The notes under the pieces: model-generated
Databases searched by the model: none
What the model saw: only the letters and a program-made list of their open reading frames with translations
What the model was told of the DNA's origin: nothing
Part shown: positions 16,597 to 25,115 of the stretch, piece by piece
Layout of the letters: each line of letters starts with the position of its first letter
Numbering within the stretch: position 1 is the stretch's first letter
Made by a program: the position numbers and the translations under genes
Assembly: GCA_964540135.1 (NCBI GenBank)
Contig: CAZILK010000006.1
Span: forward strand, 1-57,203
Length of the DNA: 57,203 nt
Direction of reading: 5' to 3'
DNA from: CAZCAQ01 sp964540135
GTDB lineage: Bacteria; Patescibacteriota; WWE3; UBA101185; UBA10185

Positions 16597-17508
16597 TTAC
16601 GAAACATCATCAGGCACAACAATAGACACTGCGCTACTTAGAATTTCCATCGACACTGGAGTTCTTCCAATATATTCTCCGTCTGCCCAAACTGCTTGTG
16701 ATGGATTAGTTTCTATTTTTACGTTTTTTCCTTGCCAATAGTGTTGTGATGCCTTTTTTGTATGCATACCTGCAAATCGTTCTAAAGCTGCTTCAAGTGT
16801 GTCTAAATCTTTTCCAAGGGTAAAGATGTCTAAAATCCCGTCTGTAGGGTCAAAATTGCCTATGGAAACATTTACTCCCGTACTGCCAGAATTTACAACA
16901 TAGCACTTAACAGCCTTTTCACTAATAACTTGGCCATCTATTGTAATAGTGTAGTCAACCGGTTCTAATGTTTTAGCTCTTTTTATTCCATCTACCGCGT
17001 AGGCAAAAACTCCATATTTATCTTTGGATTCACGAGAAGTTTGCTGTTCTGGGTCTATTCCAACGTACATGCGAGAAACAAAATATGTATCGTCAAGCTT
17101 AACAACGTCTACTTTGGTAATACTTTGGCTGGTACAAATTAGTTCTAAAGACTCTTTTAGTGTATCTGGCAATAAAAGTCCTGCTGCAAAACCATTCCCC
17201 GTACCTCCAGGAAGAACACCTATTGGTGTGTTTGTGTTCATGACGCCATTAATTATTTCGTGCAAAGTTCCATCCCCACCATAACTTACAACAATATCTG
17301 CTTTTTTTGCAGCTTCTTGTGCCATTTTAGTTGCATCGCCAAATTTTTTTGTAATATCTACGGTCCAGTTTTTATTATATTTAGAAAAAACCTCATTCAT
17401 AGTATTTAAAATAGGCTCATTTTTTCCTGAAGCCGGGTTAATAATAATGTGAATGTTTTCGTACTTTTTTGGAGCAGGATACTTTTTGATATTTATGTTA
17501 TTTCGCAT
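16597..17508 (-). CDS. Diacylglycerol/sphingoid-base kinase family protein (303 aa)
   Basis: The catalytic domain begins IHIIINPASGKNEPI and has the nucleotide-binding loop VVSYGGDGTLHEIINGVM with the diagnostic GGDGT, then LPGGTGNGFAAGL. The C-terminal beta-sandwich (VKIETNPSQAVWADGEYIG) completes the DAGK_cat/YegS-like architecture, so it should phosphorylate a lipid alcohol with ATP. It is cytoplasmic and membrane-associated. It follows a dual-specificity phosphatase-like gene by 18 nt and is probably in the operon that begins at 18590. Confidence 0.88.
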   Translation of the reverse strand: MRNNINIKKYPAPKKYENIHIIINPASGKNEPILNTMNEVFSKYNKNWTVDITKKFGDATKMAQEAAKKADIVVSYGGDGTLHEIINGVMNTNTPIGVLPGGTGNGFAAGLLLPDTLKESLELICTSQSITKVDVVKLDDTYFVSRMYVGIDPEQQTSRESKDKYGVFAYAVDGIKRAKTLEPVDYTITIDGQVISEKAVKCYVVNSGSTGVNVSIGNFDPTDGILDIFTLGKDLDTLEAALERFAGMHTKKASQHYWQGKNVKIETNPSQAVWADGEYIGRTPVSMEILSSAVSIVVPDDVS

Positions 17509-17526
17509 TTTAAAGACACGGTTGTG

Positions 17527-17988
17527 TTAATTTTTAATACGCAACCACTCCTTTTCAAAATCAATTATACGCCTTTTTATATACCAAGTCTCAGGCTTTG
17601 CTACCTTGCGTTTATCTTTTATTAAGGCTATTGCCTCGCTAGAACTGTACCCACATGCAATTAAAATACACGCGCACATAGCTACACTTCTGTGAACACC
17701 ACGTTTACAGTGAACAAGTATCTTTTGACCAGAATTTAATAATGGTAGAGCCGCTTCCACTCCTTTAAATAAGCTTCGCATAGGAATTGGCGTTAAAAAA
17801 GAATCAATGGCAAATACTTTTACATGTATCGTAGAATCCGATTCCAAAATTTTTGGAATTTTTATCCAAGTCATTGAAATTACCATATTAATTCCCAGCT
17901 CCTTAATTACTTTTATATGCTCTTTATGTGGATATTCTGATATATAAAGGTTTTGTGTTATTTGAGTAATGTCGAATGGTTTTTCCAT
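17527..17988 (-). CDS. Dual-specificity protein phosphatase-like (153 aa)
   Basis: The catalytic P-loop KILVHCKRGVHRSVAMCACILI has the CX5R signature (HCxxGxxRS), and an upstream Asp-containing loop fits the general acid region. The length is that of a minimal DSP domain. It may dephosphorylate proteins or phospholipids; location beside a lipid kinase gene makes phosphoinositide-like substrates an option, which is inference. It has 11 nt to the upstream gene and 18 nt to the downstream one, so it lies inside an operon. Confidence 0.85.
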   Translation of the reverse strand: MEKPFDITQITQNLYISEYPHKEHIKVIKELGINMVISMTWIKIPKILESDSTIHVKVFAIDSFLTPIPMRSLFKGVEAALPLLNSGQKILVHCKRGVHRSVAMCACILIACGYSSSEAIALIKDKRKVAKPETWYIKRRIIDFEKEWLRIKN

Positions 17989-17999
17989 ACTAGGGATTT

Positions 18000-18590
18000 T
18001 TAGAGTGTTAGAATGCTATTTTCCAATATGTTTCTATCGACTTCTAACATCACACCCTTAAAGATATTACATTCTACAAATATTTCATCAGTTTCAGTTT
18101 TAAATGTATACAAGTTTACTACCTCGCCTAATTTGCGTAGTGAATCACTATTATCCTCATTCCAAGTAGCAGCAATATAGGTGAGCTTTGGCTGCGTATT
18201 TATAGTTTTTTCTTCTTCTTCTATATTAATTTTGGACCGCAAAGCTTCGTCCTTATAAAAAACACACTTAAAGGAATTGTCCGGAAAATTTGGATCGCGA
18301 ATTCCCGTAGCTTTTGTATAGTCATAGTTGTAAATGCCGTCACTTCCAGCAGTCCATGTATTTGGAATTAGTACACTGATATTTTGATGGAGTTGCGCGC
18401 GGTTCCATGTTGAGGTGTCAATTGGCTTGATTGAAATTGGTGTTTCAGTTGGCGGTGTTGCTGGTGGATATTGAGGAAATTGTGGAATCTCTGGTGTCGC
18501 GTTGTTTGAACGTGTGATATTAAGTACGACTACGGCAACTAGTACTGTTCCAACTAAGCCTATTGTGCCTTTAACTAGATGCTTATTCAT
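18000..18590 (-). CDS. Membrane-anchored hypothetical protein (196 aa)
   Basis: An N-terminal TM helix (GLVGTVLVAVVVLNI) is followed by a Pro/Thr-rich linker (PQFPQYPPATPPTETP) and a beta-rich extracytoplasmic domain with QNISVLIPNTWTAG, again similar in style to CPR PsbP-like surface proteins. It is the first gene of a unit with the phosphatase and lipid kinase genes. Leaderless: TATAAT lies 7 nt before the ATG. Confidence 0.55.
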   Translation of the reverse strand: MNKHLVKGTIGLVGTVLVAVVVLNITRSNNATPEIPQFPQYPPATPPTETPISIKPIDTSTWNRAQLHQNISVLIPNTWTAGSDGIYNYDYTKATGIRDPNFPDNSFKCVFYKDEALRSKINIEEEEKTINTQPKLTYIAATWNEDNSDSLRKLGEVVNLYTFKTETDEIFVECNIFKGVMLEVDRNILENSILTL

Positions 18591-18597
18591 TGCGTTT

Positions 18598-18603
18598 ATT
18601 ATA
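18598..18603 (-). promoter_or_regulatory. -10 box for start at 18590
   Basis: TATAAT on the minus strand, 7 nt before the ATG. Confidence 0.55.
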
Positions 18604-18652
18604 TCAATTTTCGATTTGTTGGGAGTTTCTCCAAGTAGAAGAAATTTTTGAG

Positions 18653-19588
18653 TTAACCTAATTCTTTAATATAAACCTTAACCAACTCACGCACCCTGGG
18701 AACTGAAGATTCTCTCTTAGCTTTAATTCGTCCAGTAACTTTCCAAATAGCAAGACACAGCTTATAAAACGCTAATGACGCATTTACTTCCTTAGTTCTT
18801 TCTAGACCATAACCCTTAAGCAGAGCGGTAGAATAATTTTTATCTGGGTAGTCAGTATCTGAATAAAATTCAAAAGTGGCAATGTCGTAAAGCGGATCTC
18901 CTGACCCTACATTTTGAAAATCAATAATACCTTCCAATTCTTCATTGCTACAAAATATGTGGTCTAGGCTTAAATCCACATGCAACATGTAGCCTTGGTT
19001 TAAATTAAAATTGCTAATGCGCTCGTTAATTAAATATGTTGCTTTATCAATTTCCTCCGCAGTCAAAAAATCAACCTCTTCAAGGTAATCACTATTTGTG
19101 GATTTAAAGTGATAAAAAATAAATTCTGGCCACGACCTTACAATTCCAACTTTTTCTGGTGTCACATGGCCAAAGCGGTCAAGCTTTATTGAATGCATTA
19201 ATTTTAACTTCTCCCCTGTCTGTTCAAGCACTTTTTCAATGTTTGCGGAAAGATCATCGCTTAATGCTTTACCAATAAGTTTTTCTTGTAACATGTAATT
19301 TATTTTTTCTTCAGGACCTAGTTCAATAGTACCTGTAGATATAGATCGTGGAGTAGGAATGCCGATTTCTCGAACTTTATCCATTGCCCACGCTTCTAAT
19401 GGATATCTGGATTGCGCTGCTTTATCAAACCTGAGAATAAAATCGTCGTGATTTGTTTTTACGACAAAAACTTTACTCATTACGCCTTTGTTGACTGGTT
19501 CAAGCGTTACGCTGTCAGTGCCAAGTTCCTTTTTTACTTGATCTATTAAGGCTTCGAGGTTTTGCTGAGTTTGTGTAGTGTCAGGCAT
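18653..19588 (-). CDS. Aminoglycoside/choline phosphotransferase-like kinase (311 aa)
   Basis: The protein-kinase-like fold of the APH family is clear. FVVKTNHDDFILRFDKA carries the ATP-site Lys region, and YMLHVDLSLDHIFCSNEEL is the catalytic HxDLxxxH variant of Brenner's motif. IIDFQNVGSGDPLYDIATF supplies the metal-binding Asp. The substrate could be a small metabolite, a sugar or an aminoglycoside; annotation as a resistance gene is not justified. It is monocistronic with TATAAT upstream. Confidence 0.82.
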   Translation of the reverse strand: MPDTTQTQQNLEALIDQVKKELGTDSVTLEPVNKGVMSKVFVVKTNHDDFILRFDKAAQSRYPLEAWAMDKVREIGIPTPRSISTGTIELGPEEKINYMLQEKLIGKALSDDLSANIEKVLEQTGEKLKLMHSIKLDRFGHVTPEKVGIVRSWPEFIFYHFKSTNSDYLEEVDFLTAEEIDKATYLINERISNFNLNQGYMLHVDLSLDHIFCSNEELEGIIDFQNVGSGDPLYDIATFEFYSDTDYPDKNYSTALLKGYGLERTKEVNASLAFYKLCLAIWKVTGRIKAKRESSVPRVRELVKVYIKELG

Positions 19589-19665
19589 TTAATAGAATTA
19601 TACTATAGTTGAGTTTACCAACTGGGCGCTAGCTTTAAAACCATCGCAAAATTGTGCATAATAGC

Positions 19666-19965
19666 ATGGTGGCAACGCCAAAATATAAAAAAATGTTTGA
19701 AGAAATGATGGTAGCAAATAAGGAGCTGTTTTCAGAATATAACGAATTGTTAGCAAAATACGATGCTAATGAATCAAAGTACGCACAAGAGCTTTCGGAC
19801 ATGCAAAGAAAAGTTTTGAGAGTAATTAAAAGTACAGAAAATGGACTTTGCGCCCGTTCTGAAACCACAGGACGTGCAAATTATTCAAGGGCACTAGCCG
19901 ATAAATTTTGGGAAGAAGTTCGCGCTGTTTTTCCTCGTGTTGAAGATTATATTGAGATTAGCTAA
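19666..19965 (+). CDS. Hypothetical helical protein (99 aa)
   Basis: A charged, helical, possibly coiled-coil protein (YKKMFEEMMVANKELFSEYNELLAKYDANESKYAQEL). The C-terminal part ARSETTGRANYSRALADKFWEEVRAVFPRVEDY has basic residues that could contact nucleic acid. A CATAAT at 19657-19662 is a candidate -10, so the ATG at 19666 or the GTG at 19669 is preferred over the GTG at 19654. No family is recognised. Confidence 0.5.
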   Translation: MVATPKYKKMFEEMMVANKELFSEYNELLAKYDANESKYAQELSDMQRKVLRVIKSTENGLCARSETTGRANYSRALADKFWEEVRAVFPRVEDYIEIS

Positions 19966-20087
19966 ATATGTGACTTTTAGAGTCGTTAAAAACAAGTTTG
20001 CTCATGAACTTTAGAAATTCTTCATTTACCACTTCCACGCATAATTTATAAGAGCAACTAATTTAGTACCTATGCAAATGAGTAGAA

Positions 20088-20780
20088 CTAAAATTTAGAT
20101 TTAGCGACAATGTCCCACTCTTTGCCACTTATTGTTTTTGCATGAACAGAGTCACCGCCCTTAACAGAATCAAACCGTATCCAACCACCGTTACTAGTGT
20201 CTTTTCCATGTATGGAGTAACCTTGCTCCATAACTTCAGCTGAAGTTATTAATATAAAGTGAACTCTTCCGTCCGTATCATTATTATTTAGACCATAATT
20301 AGTCAAACTAGAAACAATTTTTCGTAATCTTTCACCGGATTCAAGAGGAGTTTCAACTATACCACTTAATTCTTCACCTTTTTCCAACCATGCCAAGTGT
20401 GCACGTCCTTGAGCGTTTGGATCATATTCTTTTAATTCCAAAAAGGGGCCGGGTCTTAATGATCTTCGTGCAATATCGCTTGTGGTATACAGACTGAATG
20501 GAACTACTCCTTCTATTTGGGCTATTCTTAGTTTTTCTTCAAGGAGTTTATAACTTTCTAAATGTCGTGTTTGTGTGCCAGCCCCATACAAAACAACTGT
20601 GTCACCAGACTTTACTTCGTTTAATATATACTCAACAGATTGTGTAGATTGCTTTTCAGCTGCCTCAGCTACTAAGTGCTCGGGATCATAGTCAGCCGTG
20701 TAGTGCCTAAACACCCATACAGAACAATCGGGGGTCTCTTTCATTACTTCATTTAGTTGTTGTTCCTCGAAGTTTTGCAT
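20088..20780 (-). CDS. Possible histidine-phosphatase-like protein (230 aa)
   Basis: The N-terminus CSVWVFRHYTADYDPE resembles the RHG strand of the histidine phosphatase superfamily, here RHY. VVLYGAGTQTRHLESYKLL and ESGERLRKIVSSL recall later blocks of that fold. The second catalytic His block appears as ILITSAEVMEQ and lacks the His, so activity is doubtful. It overlaps the upstream P-loop kinase gene by 32 nt, so the two are coupled. The assignment is tentative. Confidence 0.45.
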   Translation of the reverse strand: MQNFEEQQLNEVMKETPDCSVWVFRHYTADYDPEHLVAEAAEKQSTQSVEYILNEVKSGDTVVLYGAGTQTRHLESYKLLEEKLRIAQIEGVVPFSLYTTSDIARRSLRPGPFLELKEYDPNAQGRAHLAWLEKGEELSGIVETPLESGERLRKIVSSLTNYGLNNNDTDGRVHFILITSAEVMEQGYSIHGKDTSNGGWIRFDSVKGGDSVHAKTISGKEWDIVAKSKF

Positions 20781-21285
20781 CTATATGTTCTTTTGCTGTC
20801 AAATATATTTTTTCAGATGTTATTAAATTTGTATCAATTACGAATTGTTCTATTTTTGAGTTGTAAATGTAGCTAGGAATTTCAGATTTGACATTAGTAG
20901 TGTCAACTTTGTGGGGACGACTTTCCTCTCGTTCCACAATGCTCTGCTTATTAACTTCCAATATCAAAAAAAGCGATTTTATGTTCCTCTCAGCGGCACA
21001 AGAAATAAAATTTGTGAGCATTTCTTCTTTCTCAAAATGATCATCTATTACCACGCTTACCCCCTTATCAAGAAAGTGAACAAGCACTAACAATGCCAGT
21101 TCATAACCCACATTTCTGCCAAATTCAATCTTTTCCTTAGAGCTATAAGAGGTGATATTCATATTGGCCAAATTATCTATGCTGATACGCATAAAGTCTG
21201 GGTGTTTATTTATTATATTATTAGCTAGTGTTGTTTTGCCCGACGATCTAGGCCCCGTTATTAGTAGAAGCATTTGCTTATTCAT
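20749..21285 (-). CDS. P-loop kinase/ATPase (178 aa)
   Basis: A Walker A motif (LLITGPRSSGKTTLANNII) lies at the N-terminus, followed by MRISIDNLANMN, a substrate/Mg loop like that of zeta-toxin or chloramphenicol phosphotransferase kinases, and VSVVIDDHFEKEEML as Walker B. The rest is variable. It is a small-molecule kinase by fold; the target is unknown. Leaderless: TATAAT lies 7 nt before the ATG. It overlaps the downstream gene. Confidence 0.75.
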   Translation of the reverse strand: MNKQMLLLITGPRSSGKTTLANNIINKHPDFMRISIDNLANMNITSYSSKEKIEFGRNVGYELALLVLVHFLDKGVSVVIDDHFEKEEMLTNFISCAAERNIKSLFLILEVNKQSIVEREESRPHKVDTTNVKSEIPSYIYNSKIEQFVIDTNLITSEKIYLTAKEHIDAKLRGTTTK

Positions 21286-21292
21286 TGAGTTT

Positions 21293-21298
21293 ATTATA
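21293..21298 (-). promoter_or_regulatory. -10 box for start at 21285
   Basis: GTATAAT on the minus strand, 7 nt before the ATG. Confidence 0.55.
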
Positions 21299-21515
21299 CC
21301 AGTTGTTGATTTTAAGCGTCATGTCCTGCAGTAGAATATTGAGTGAGCGAGTTCAGAGGTTTCCAGCTTGGAGCAGAGATGGAAGCTAACTAATGCAACT
21401 AACAAGTAGATTTATACACCACAAAAATGCATTTAAGTTTTACTGGACTAACAAGAAAAGCAAAACCCAAACACACACTTTATTGCTATACAGCTTATTG
21501 ATACAATGTATATGC

Positions 21516-22225
21516 ATGAAAATCAGTGTAATAATTCCCACAAAAAACAGGGCTGAATTTTTAAAGAAAACGTTGCAATCGGTTGCAAACCAAACACTGC
21601 AACCACATGAAGTTTTAATCCTGATGACCAGTCTACTGATGACACAAAAAGTGTTGTAGAAAGTTTTGGTCCAAAGTTTAAACACGTTGTTCAATCTTTC
21701 CAAAATCAAACTGTGGCACGCAACTATGGAATTAAAATGGCAGAAGGCGACGTTATAGCTTTTTTAGACAGTGACGATTTTTGGCTTGAGAAAAAACTAG
21801 AAGATCAAACAACTTTTATGAACACCAATAAAGCTTTTTCTTTCTGTTATACAGACGCGGTTGTCTTTGACCTAGACCAAAAAGAATCTCCGCATAGTTA
21901 CATTTATAAATATAGAAGCTTCAATGATTACCAAGGAAAAATTGCGCACAAACTTTTTCTTGAGCATAACGTCATTCCAACTTCTTCTGTTATGGTGCGC
22001 AAACAGCTGCTTTTAGATGTTGGGTGTTTTGATGAAAACCTTCAATATCACGAAGATAGAGATTTATGGATTCGGTTAGCGGAAAAGGGCGATGTTATAT
22101 TTTTGGACAAAGCTTTGTCAGTATACACTGTACACTCTGGGCAATTTACGCATGAGAATGATGCTTTGCGTGAAAAGCAGTGGCAAATGGTAATTGAGAA
22201 ATATAAGGATTGGTATAGAGACTGA
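21516..22225 (+). pseudogene. GT2-family glycosyltransferase with a one-base frameshift
   Basis: The first 35 codons read MKISVIIPTKNRAEFLKKTLQ and on to HEVLI, the start of a GT-A (GT2) transferase. The frame then closes at 21657. From 21623 a different frame continues the domain without a break: DDQSTDDTKSVVESFG, then TVARNYGIKMAEGDVIAFLDSDDFW with the DxD metal motif, through EDRDLWIRLAEKG. Two bases (21621-21622) stand where a codon is expected, so a single-base deletion near 21618-21622 explains it. It could be a real pseudogene or an assembly error. The complete protein would be about 236 aa. Confidence 0.85.
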
Positions 22226-22296
22226 TTTTGCGGAAACTATTGAGATTTAGTTGGAACTGTCCCCTTAGATGTAACCCCTATTACTAACCTATAGCA

Positions 22297-22325
22297 TTGA
22301 CAGGAGGACAGCTTTAAACTATAAT
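22297..22325 (+). promoter_or_regulatory. Consensus sigma70 promoter
   Basis: TTGACA (22297-22302), exactly 17 bp, TATAAT (22320-22325). The leader is about 34 nt and contains AGGAGA 5 nt before the ATG at 22366. It is the only perfect consensus promoter noticed in the window. Confidence 0.9.
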
Positions 22326-22365
22326 TGCTAGAGTAACGTGCAGCTGTAAACAATAGGAGATTATC

Positions 22366-22791
22366 ATGAAAATTCCGGTTAAAATCTGGTCCATGTGGAG
22401 TGATGAAGGTTACGTCACTTCGTCGGGAAGTCAGGCTGCGATAGTACTTTCAGCTGAATGCATTCCAGCGGGCGCTCTGGAAAATCCTTTTGCCTTGTAC
22501 GCATTAGCTAGAGATCTAGAAGGTGACAATGTTATCCAGGCAAGGGATCTGCTTGATGCAGAGCCCTATTACGAGCATACGGGAGCGCTCAACTACCAAG
22601 GTGAAAGTGGTACGTTTGAAGTGCCGGACGGCAAAATTGTCGTTGTGTACGGCTATGAGAGCATTTGCACAAGTGACGAAGATGAATGCTATGCATTCGT
22701 TGCTGGTGGAGCTACGGAGCTGGCGAACTTTTATCGTGAAAGGGCGAAACAATATTTGAAGTTGGCCCAACAAGTAGAGGCGCAAGTCTAA
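22366..22791 (+). CDS. Hypothetical protein of foreign-looking composition (141 aa)
   Basis: An acidic soluble protein: KIPVKIWSMWSDEGYVTSSG at the start, then QAAIVLSAECIPAGALENPF, with a helical C-terminus FYRERAKQYLKLAQQVEAQ. No family is recognised. The coding sequence is clearly richer in G and C (about half by eye) than its neighbours. It has its own consensus promoter, a strong Shine-Dalgarno and a strong terminator, a complete cassette unlike the leaderless genes around it. Recent transfer is likely. Confidence 0.7.
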   Translation: MKIPVKIWSMWSDEGYVTSSGSQAAIVLSAECIPAGALENPFALYALARDLEGDNVIQARDLLDAEPYYEHTGALNYQGESGTFEVPDGKIVVVYGYESICTSDEDECYAFVAGGATELANFYRERAKQYLKLAQQVEAQV

Positions 22792-22800
22792 GCATTCCTA

Positions 22801-22855
22801 AACCCAAGGCACAGTGTTTACACAACAGGTGGCATCCTTGGGTTTTCTATTTTTT
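22801..22855 (+). terminator. Rho-independent terminator
   Basis: AACCCAAGG (22801-22809) pairs perfectly with CCTTGGGTT (22836-22844), followed by a T-rich tail including six Ts. The loop region has further partial pairing. Confidence 0.8.
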
Positions 22856-22913
22856 GCAGAAGCTTTTTCCAATGACCGCTTAAGTGGAAATAGTTGGAAG
22901 TTTGGTTTGTACA

Positions 22914-23657
22914 TTAGCTTAACTTCTCAAACTCATTTATCAAGTGATCCATATCCCGATTACCACTTTCTAAATAAGCCTGCCATATCGGCGAACCTTT
23001 AGTTTTAATTTCAGTCAAATACTTATGACCAACAAACGGCGGGTAATCAGTAGCATTTAATTGCTTCCTTAATTCCTCGTCAGTAATAAGCTCTATAATT
23101 GCATGAGTTTTATCATTGCTCTCAAAATATGAGTGTAATATTTCATGCCACAAATAGACTGTATTATAATTTGCCCAATATTCTTGATGTGACCACATTA
23201 AACGATTGTTTCCTATATAATTTCCAGCTTTTAAACCTGGGTGCACAAGCAGAACCTCGAAAGTACCATCTATTTTTACACCAATACTGTTTATGTACGC
23301 ATAGGTTTTTTCAAAGTTGTTGTTCCACTCTTGCTCAACTAGTTTTTGACTGTCCACCGTTTGATCTTTAAGCAATTTAAACTCTTTAGACATAATTAAT
23401 TCGTTGATAAAGTTTTCTAAATCACCACCAAGTTTGCTGTATGAAATGTCTTTATTAGTTTTATATCTAAAGATAGGAAACCTGCCATCCAGTAGTGTGG
23501 TTAGATCTTTTGATTTTTCCCAAGCTAAGTTTTGAAATGCCACAAGACTTTTTTTATACCTTTCTTCGGCATAAGGAATATAGCTGTCAGCTTGATAATT
23601 AGTAATGATATAGGACGCTAGCACCGAGTCGTCTATTTTAAAGTTGAGTGATACCAC
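22914..23657 (-). CDS. Putative HEXXH zinc metallopeptidase-like protein (~247 aa)
   Basis: A cytoplasmic-looking protein with NTVYLWHEILHSYFES near residue 175, the zincin HEXXH motif, followed by a helix with IIELITDEEL that could give the third ligand (gluzincin style). No named family is recognised. A TATAAT lies at 23664-23669, so transcription would begin at about the GTG at 23657; that leaderless GTG is preferred over the TTG at 23672, which would put the -10 inside the gene. Confidence 0.55.
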   Translation of the reverse strand: MVSLNFKIDDSVLASYIITNYQADSYIPYAEERYKKSLVAFQNLAWEKSKDLTTLLDGRFPIFRYKTNKDISYSKLGGDLENFINELIMSKEFKLLKDQTVDSQKLVEQEWNNNFEKTYAYINSIGVKIDGTFEVLLVHPGLKAGNYIGNNRLMWSHQEYWANYNTVYLWHEILHSYFESNDKTHAIIELITDEELRKQLNATDYPPFVGHKYLTEIKTKGSPIWQAYLESGNRDMDHLINEFEKLS

Positions 23658-23663
23658 AGGACT

Positions 23664-23669
23664 ATTATA
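23664..23669 (-). promoter_or_regulatory. -10 box that sets the GTG start at 23657
   Basis: TGTATAAT on the minus strand, 6 nt upstream of the GTG. It lies inside the longer reading frame, which argues that the longer start is wrong. Confidence 0.55.
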
Positions 23670-23737
23670 CAATAGTTAAACACTAGTCTTTAGGCAAAAA
23701 ATTTTATCTGACGCTTTCGAAGTGTATAATACCAAAC

Positions 23738-24244
23738 ATGACGCCCGTGGTTTACCTCAGCTCTTTACTTATACTGCTAGCCATTTTAGCCACAGTCTTA
23801 CTACTCCTTAAAAAAACTAAACATGTACCGCAGCCATACACGTTAACGTCCAAGTTTTTTACGCGGTCAGAAATAAAATTTTATTACCAACTTAAAATGG
23901 CGCTTAAAAACACTGACGTCTTGTTGTTTTCAAAAGTGCGTCTTGCGGATATTGCAAGTGTCACAGTGATGAATCGAAATTATGCATATTGGAATAAAAT
24001 TAGTGCTAAGCATGTGGATTTTTTAATATGTGCGCGCGATTCAACTCCAATTTTGTGCATTGAATTGGATGGAGATTCTCACAAACTTAACAAGATGCAA
24101 CAAAACGATGCTTTTAAAGATGCACTGTTTAAGGATATTGGATTACCCCTTTTTAGATTTAATGTGGCGCAGGATTATGATTTTAGTATGATTTTGAGTT
24201 TGGTTAAGGATGTGAAAGGAAAGGAGTCTAGTATTAGTTCTTAA
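23738..24244 (+). CDS. DUF2726 protein, PD-(D/E)XK-like (168 aa)
   Basis: An N-terminal TM segment (LSSLLILLAILATVLLLL) anchors a cytoplasmic domain. SKFFTRSEIKFYYQLKMAL, DFLICARDSTPILCIELDGDSH and IGLPLFRFN match DUF2726 (PF10881), whose fold belongs to the PD-(D/E)XK nuclease-like group with D and ExD-type residues in the core strands. Nucleolytic activity is not established for the family. Leaderless: TATAAT lies 7 nt before the ATG. A perfect inverted repeat spans its stop codon. Confidence 0.8.
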   Translation: MTPVVYLSSLLILLAILATVLLLLKKTKHVPQPYTLTSKFFTRSEIKFYYQLKMALKNTDVLLFSKVRLADIASVTVMNRNYAYWNKISAKHVDFLICARDSTPILCIELDGDSHKLNKMQQNDAFKDALFKDIGLPLFRFNVAQDYDFSMILSLVKDVKGKESSISS

Positions 24245-24255
24245 ACTCCTTTCCT
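24217..24255. terminator. Perfect inverted repeat spanning the DUF2726 stop codon
   Basis: AGGAAAGGAGT (24217-24227) and its exact complement (24245-24255) form an 11-bp stem with a 17-nt loop that includes the last codons and stop. No U-tract follows, so it may be a terminator or an mRNA-protecting 3' stem. Confidence 0.5.
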
Positions 24256-24371
24256 GACTTTAGAATAAAGTTAAAATTCGAACCATTCCGGTTGAGAATC
24301 TAAATAAGGGAATGTGGCCCAGTTCTATACGAAAAATTCATTTCAGCAACCTGACGGTATATAATTGCTAG

Positions 24372-24386
24372 TTGTTTGTGGGGCTG
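24372..24386. repeat. Diverged copy of the TGTTTGTGGGGG intergenic repeat
   Basis: TTGTTTGTGGGGCTGA shares the core of the repeats at 25187, 26483 and 27268, and also lies just downstream of a minus-strand gene. It is less similar than the other three. Confidence 0.35.
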
Positions 24387-24417
24387 ACAATAGACCTATC
24401 GTAATTCAAATGTGGGT

Positions 24418-24987
24418 TTATTCTTGATTTATAATAACGTATTTTTCTTCCTCAATCGTATAAATGGGCAATTTTTCCTTATGTTTATCAAGCAATTCTA
24501 GTTCCTCTGTATTTTCAGCTGAATAGTGACAGAATACTTTAACAGGAATAAGTCCTATGCCTTCTCGTATTTCTTGGCCGCCTTGTGAATAATAATATTT
24601 TGATAAAATATTGGCACCAGCGCTGATACCTACTACAACTTTTCCGTGTAATAGTTCCTTAAGGTCATTAACCCCTAGCAGTGCCTCTTTTAAAAATCCT
24701 TTAAAACCACCATTAATAAATATTACGTGTGAAGCTATTAGTTGTTCTCTAAAATCTTCTGCTGATGCTAGTTGAATCTCTATATGCTTAAGAGTGTCCA
24801 CACTTTCGAATGCATATCTGTCTTCATAAAAAGATTCCTGCCAACGGTGTTCGGGTCGGGCAAAATACACGCACAATATTTTAATGTTGTCTGAACTTAC
24901 ACTATCAATTATTTCTTTATAGAATTGATTATTAGCGTCAGTTCTTCTGCTGGATTCTCCCCCATGAAGAATAAACTTAGTTTCCAT
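24418..24987 (-). CDS. Peptidase S51 / glutamine amidotransferase-like protein (189 aa)
   Basis: VIFINGGFKGFLKEAL corresponds to the GG loop and VVVGISAGANILSKYY is the nucleophile elbow GxSAGA of the S51 (dipeptidase E, cyanophycinase-like) family. GIGLIPVKVFCHYS carries the His region. The expected activity is cleavage of Asp-containing dipeptides or related amides; the substrate is unknown. The start is an ATG with TATAAT 7 nt upstream, in a 20-nt promoter sequence shared with the 25814 gene. Confidence 0.78.
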   Translation of the reverse strand: METKFILHGGESSRRTDANNQFYKEIIDSVSSDNIKILCVYFARPEHRWQESFYEDRYAFESVDTLKHIEIQLASAEDFREQLIASHVIFINGGFKGFLKEALLGVNDLKELLHGKVVVGISAGANILSKYYYSQGGQEIREGIGLIPVKVFCHYSAENTEELELLDKHKEKLPIYTIEEEKYVIINQE

Positions 24988-24994
24988 ATTTAGA

Positions 24995-25014
24995 ATTATA
25001 CATTAGTTCGAATC
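24995..25014 (-). promoter_or_regulatory. Shared promoter sequence, copy 1
   Basis: The minus strand reads GATTCGAACTAATGTATAAT. It ends in the -10 of the S51-like gene and is identical to the site at 25821-25840 except for one base. Confidence 0.6.
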
Positions 25015-25115
25015 TATAGTGACCTGCTTCTACGCTTGGTTGTTGTATCGAGTAGATTGCATGGACTAGAGGCACTAAACTCTTGTAAGTTAAACAACGG
25101 GATATTGATCAAGTG

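Noticed and set aside
18653..19588. Aminoglycoside resistance gene
   Set aside because: The APH fold is clear, but the family includes choline, homoserine and sugar kinases; nothing points to an antibiotic substrate.
20088..20780. Firm annotation as a phosphoglycerate mutase-like phosphatase
   Set aside because: The first motif is RHY and the second catalytic His is missing, so only a tentative fold-level statement is kept.
21286..21515. T-box or other riboswitch before the glycosyltransferase
   Set aside because: A purine-rich stretch and a weak TTCCA/TGGAA pair are present, but no T-box core or other known aptamer sequence is seen.
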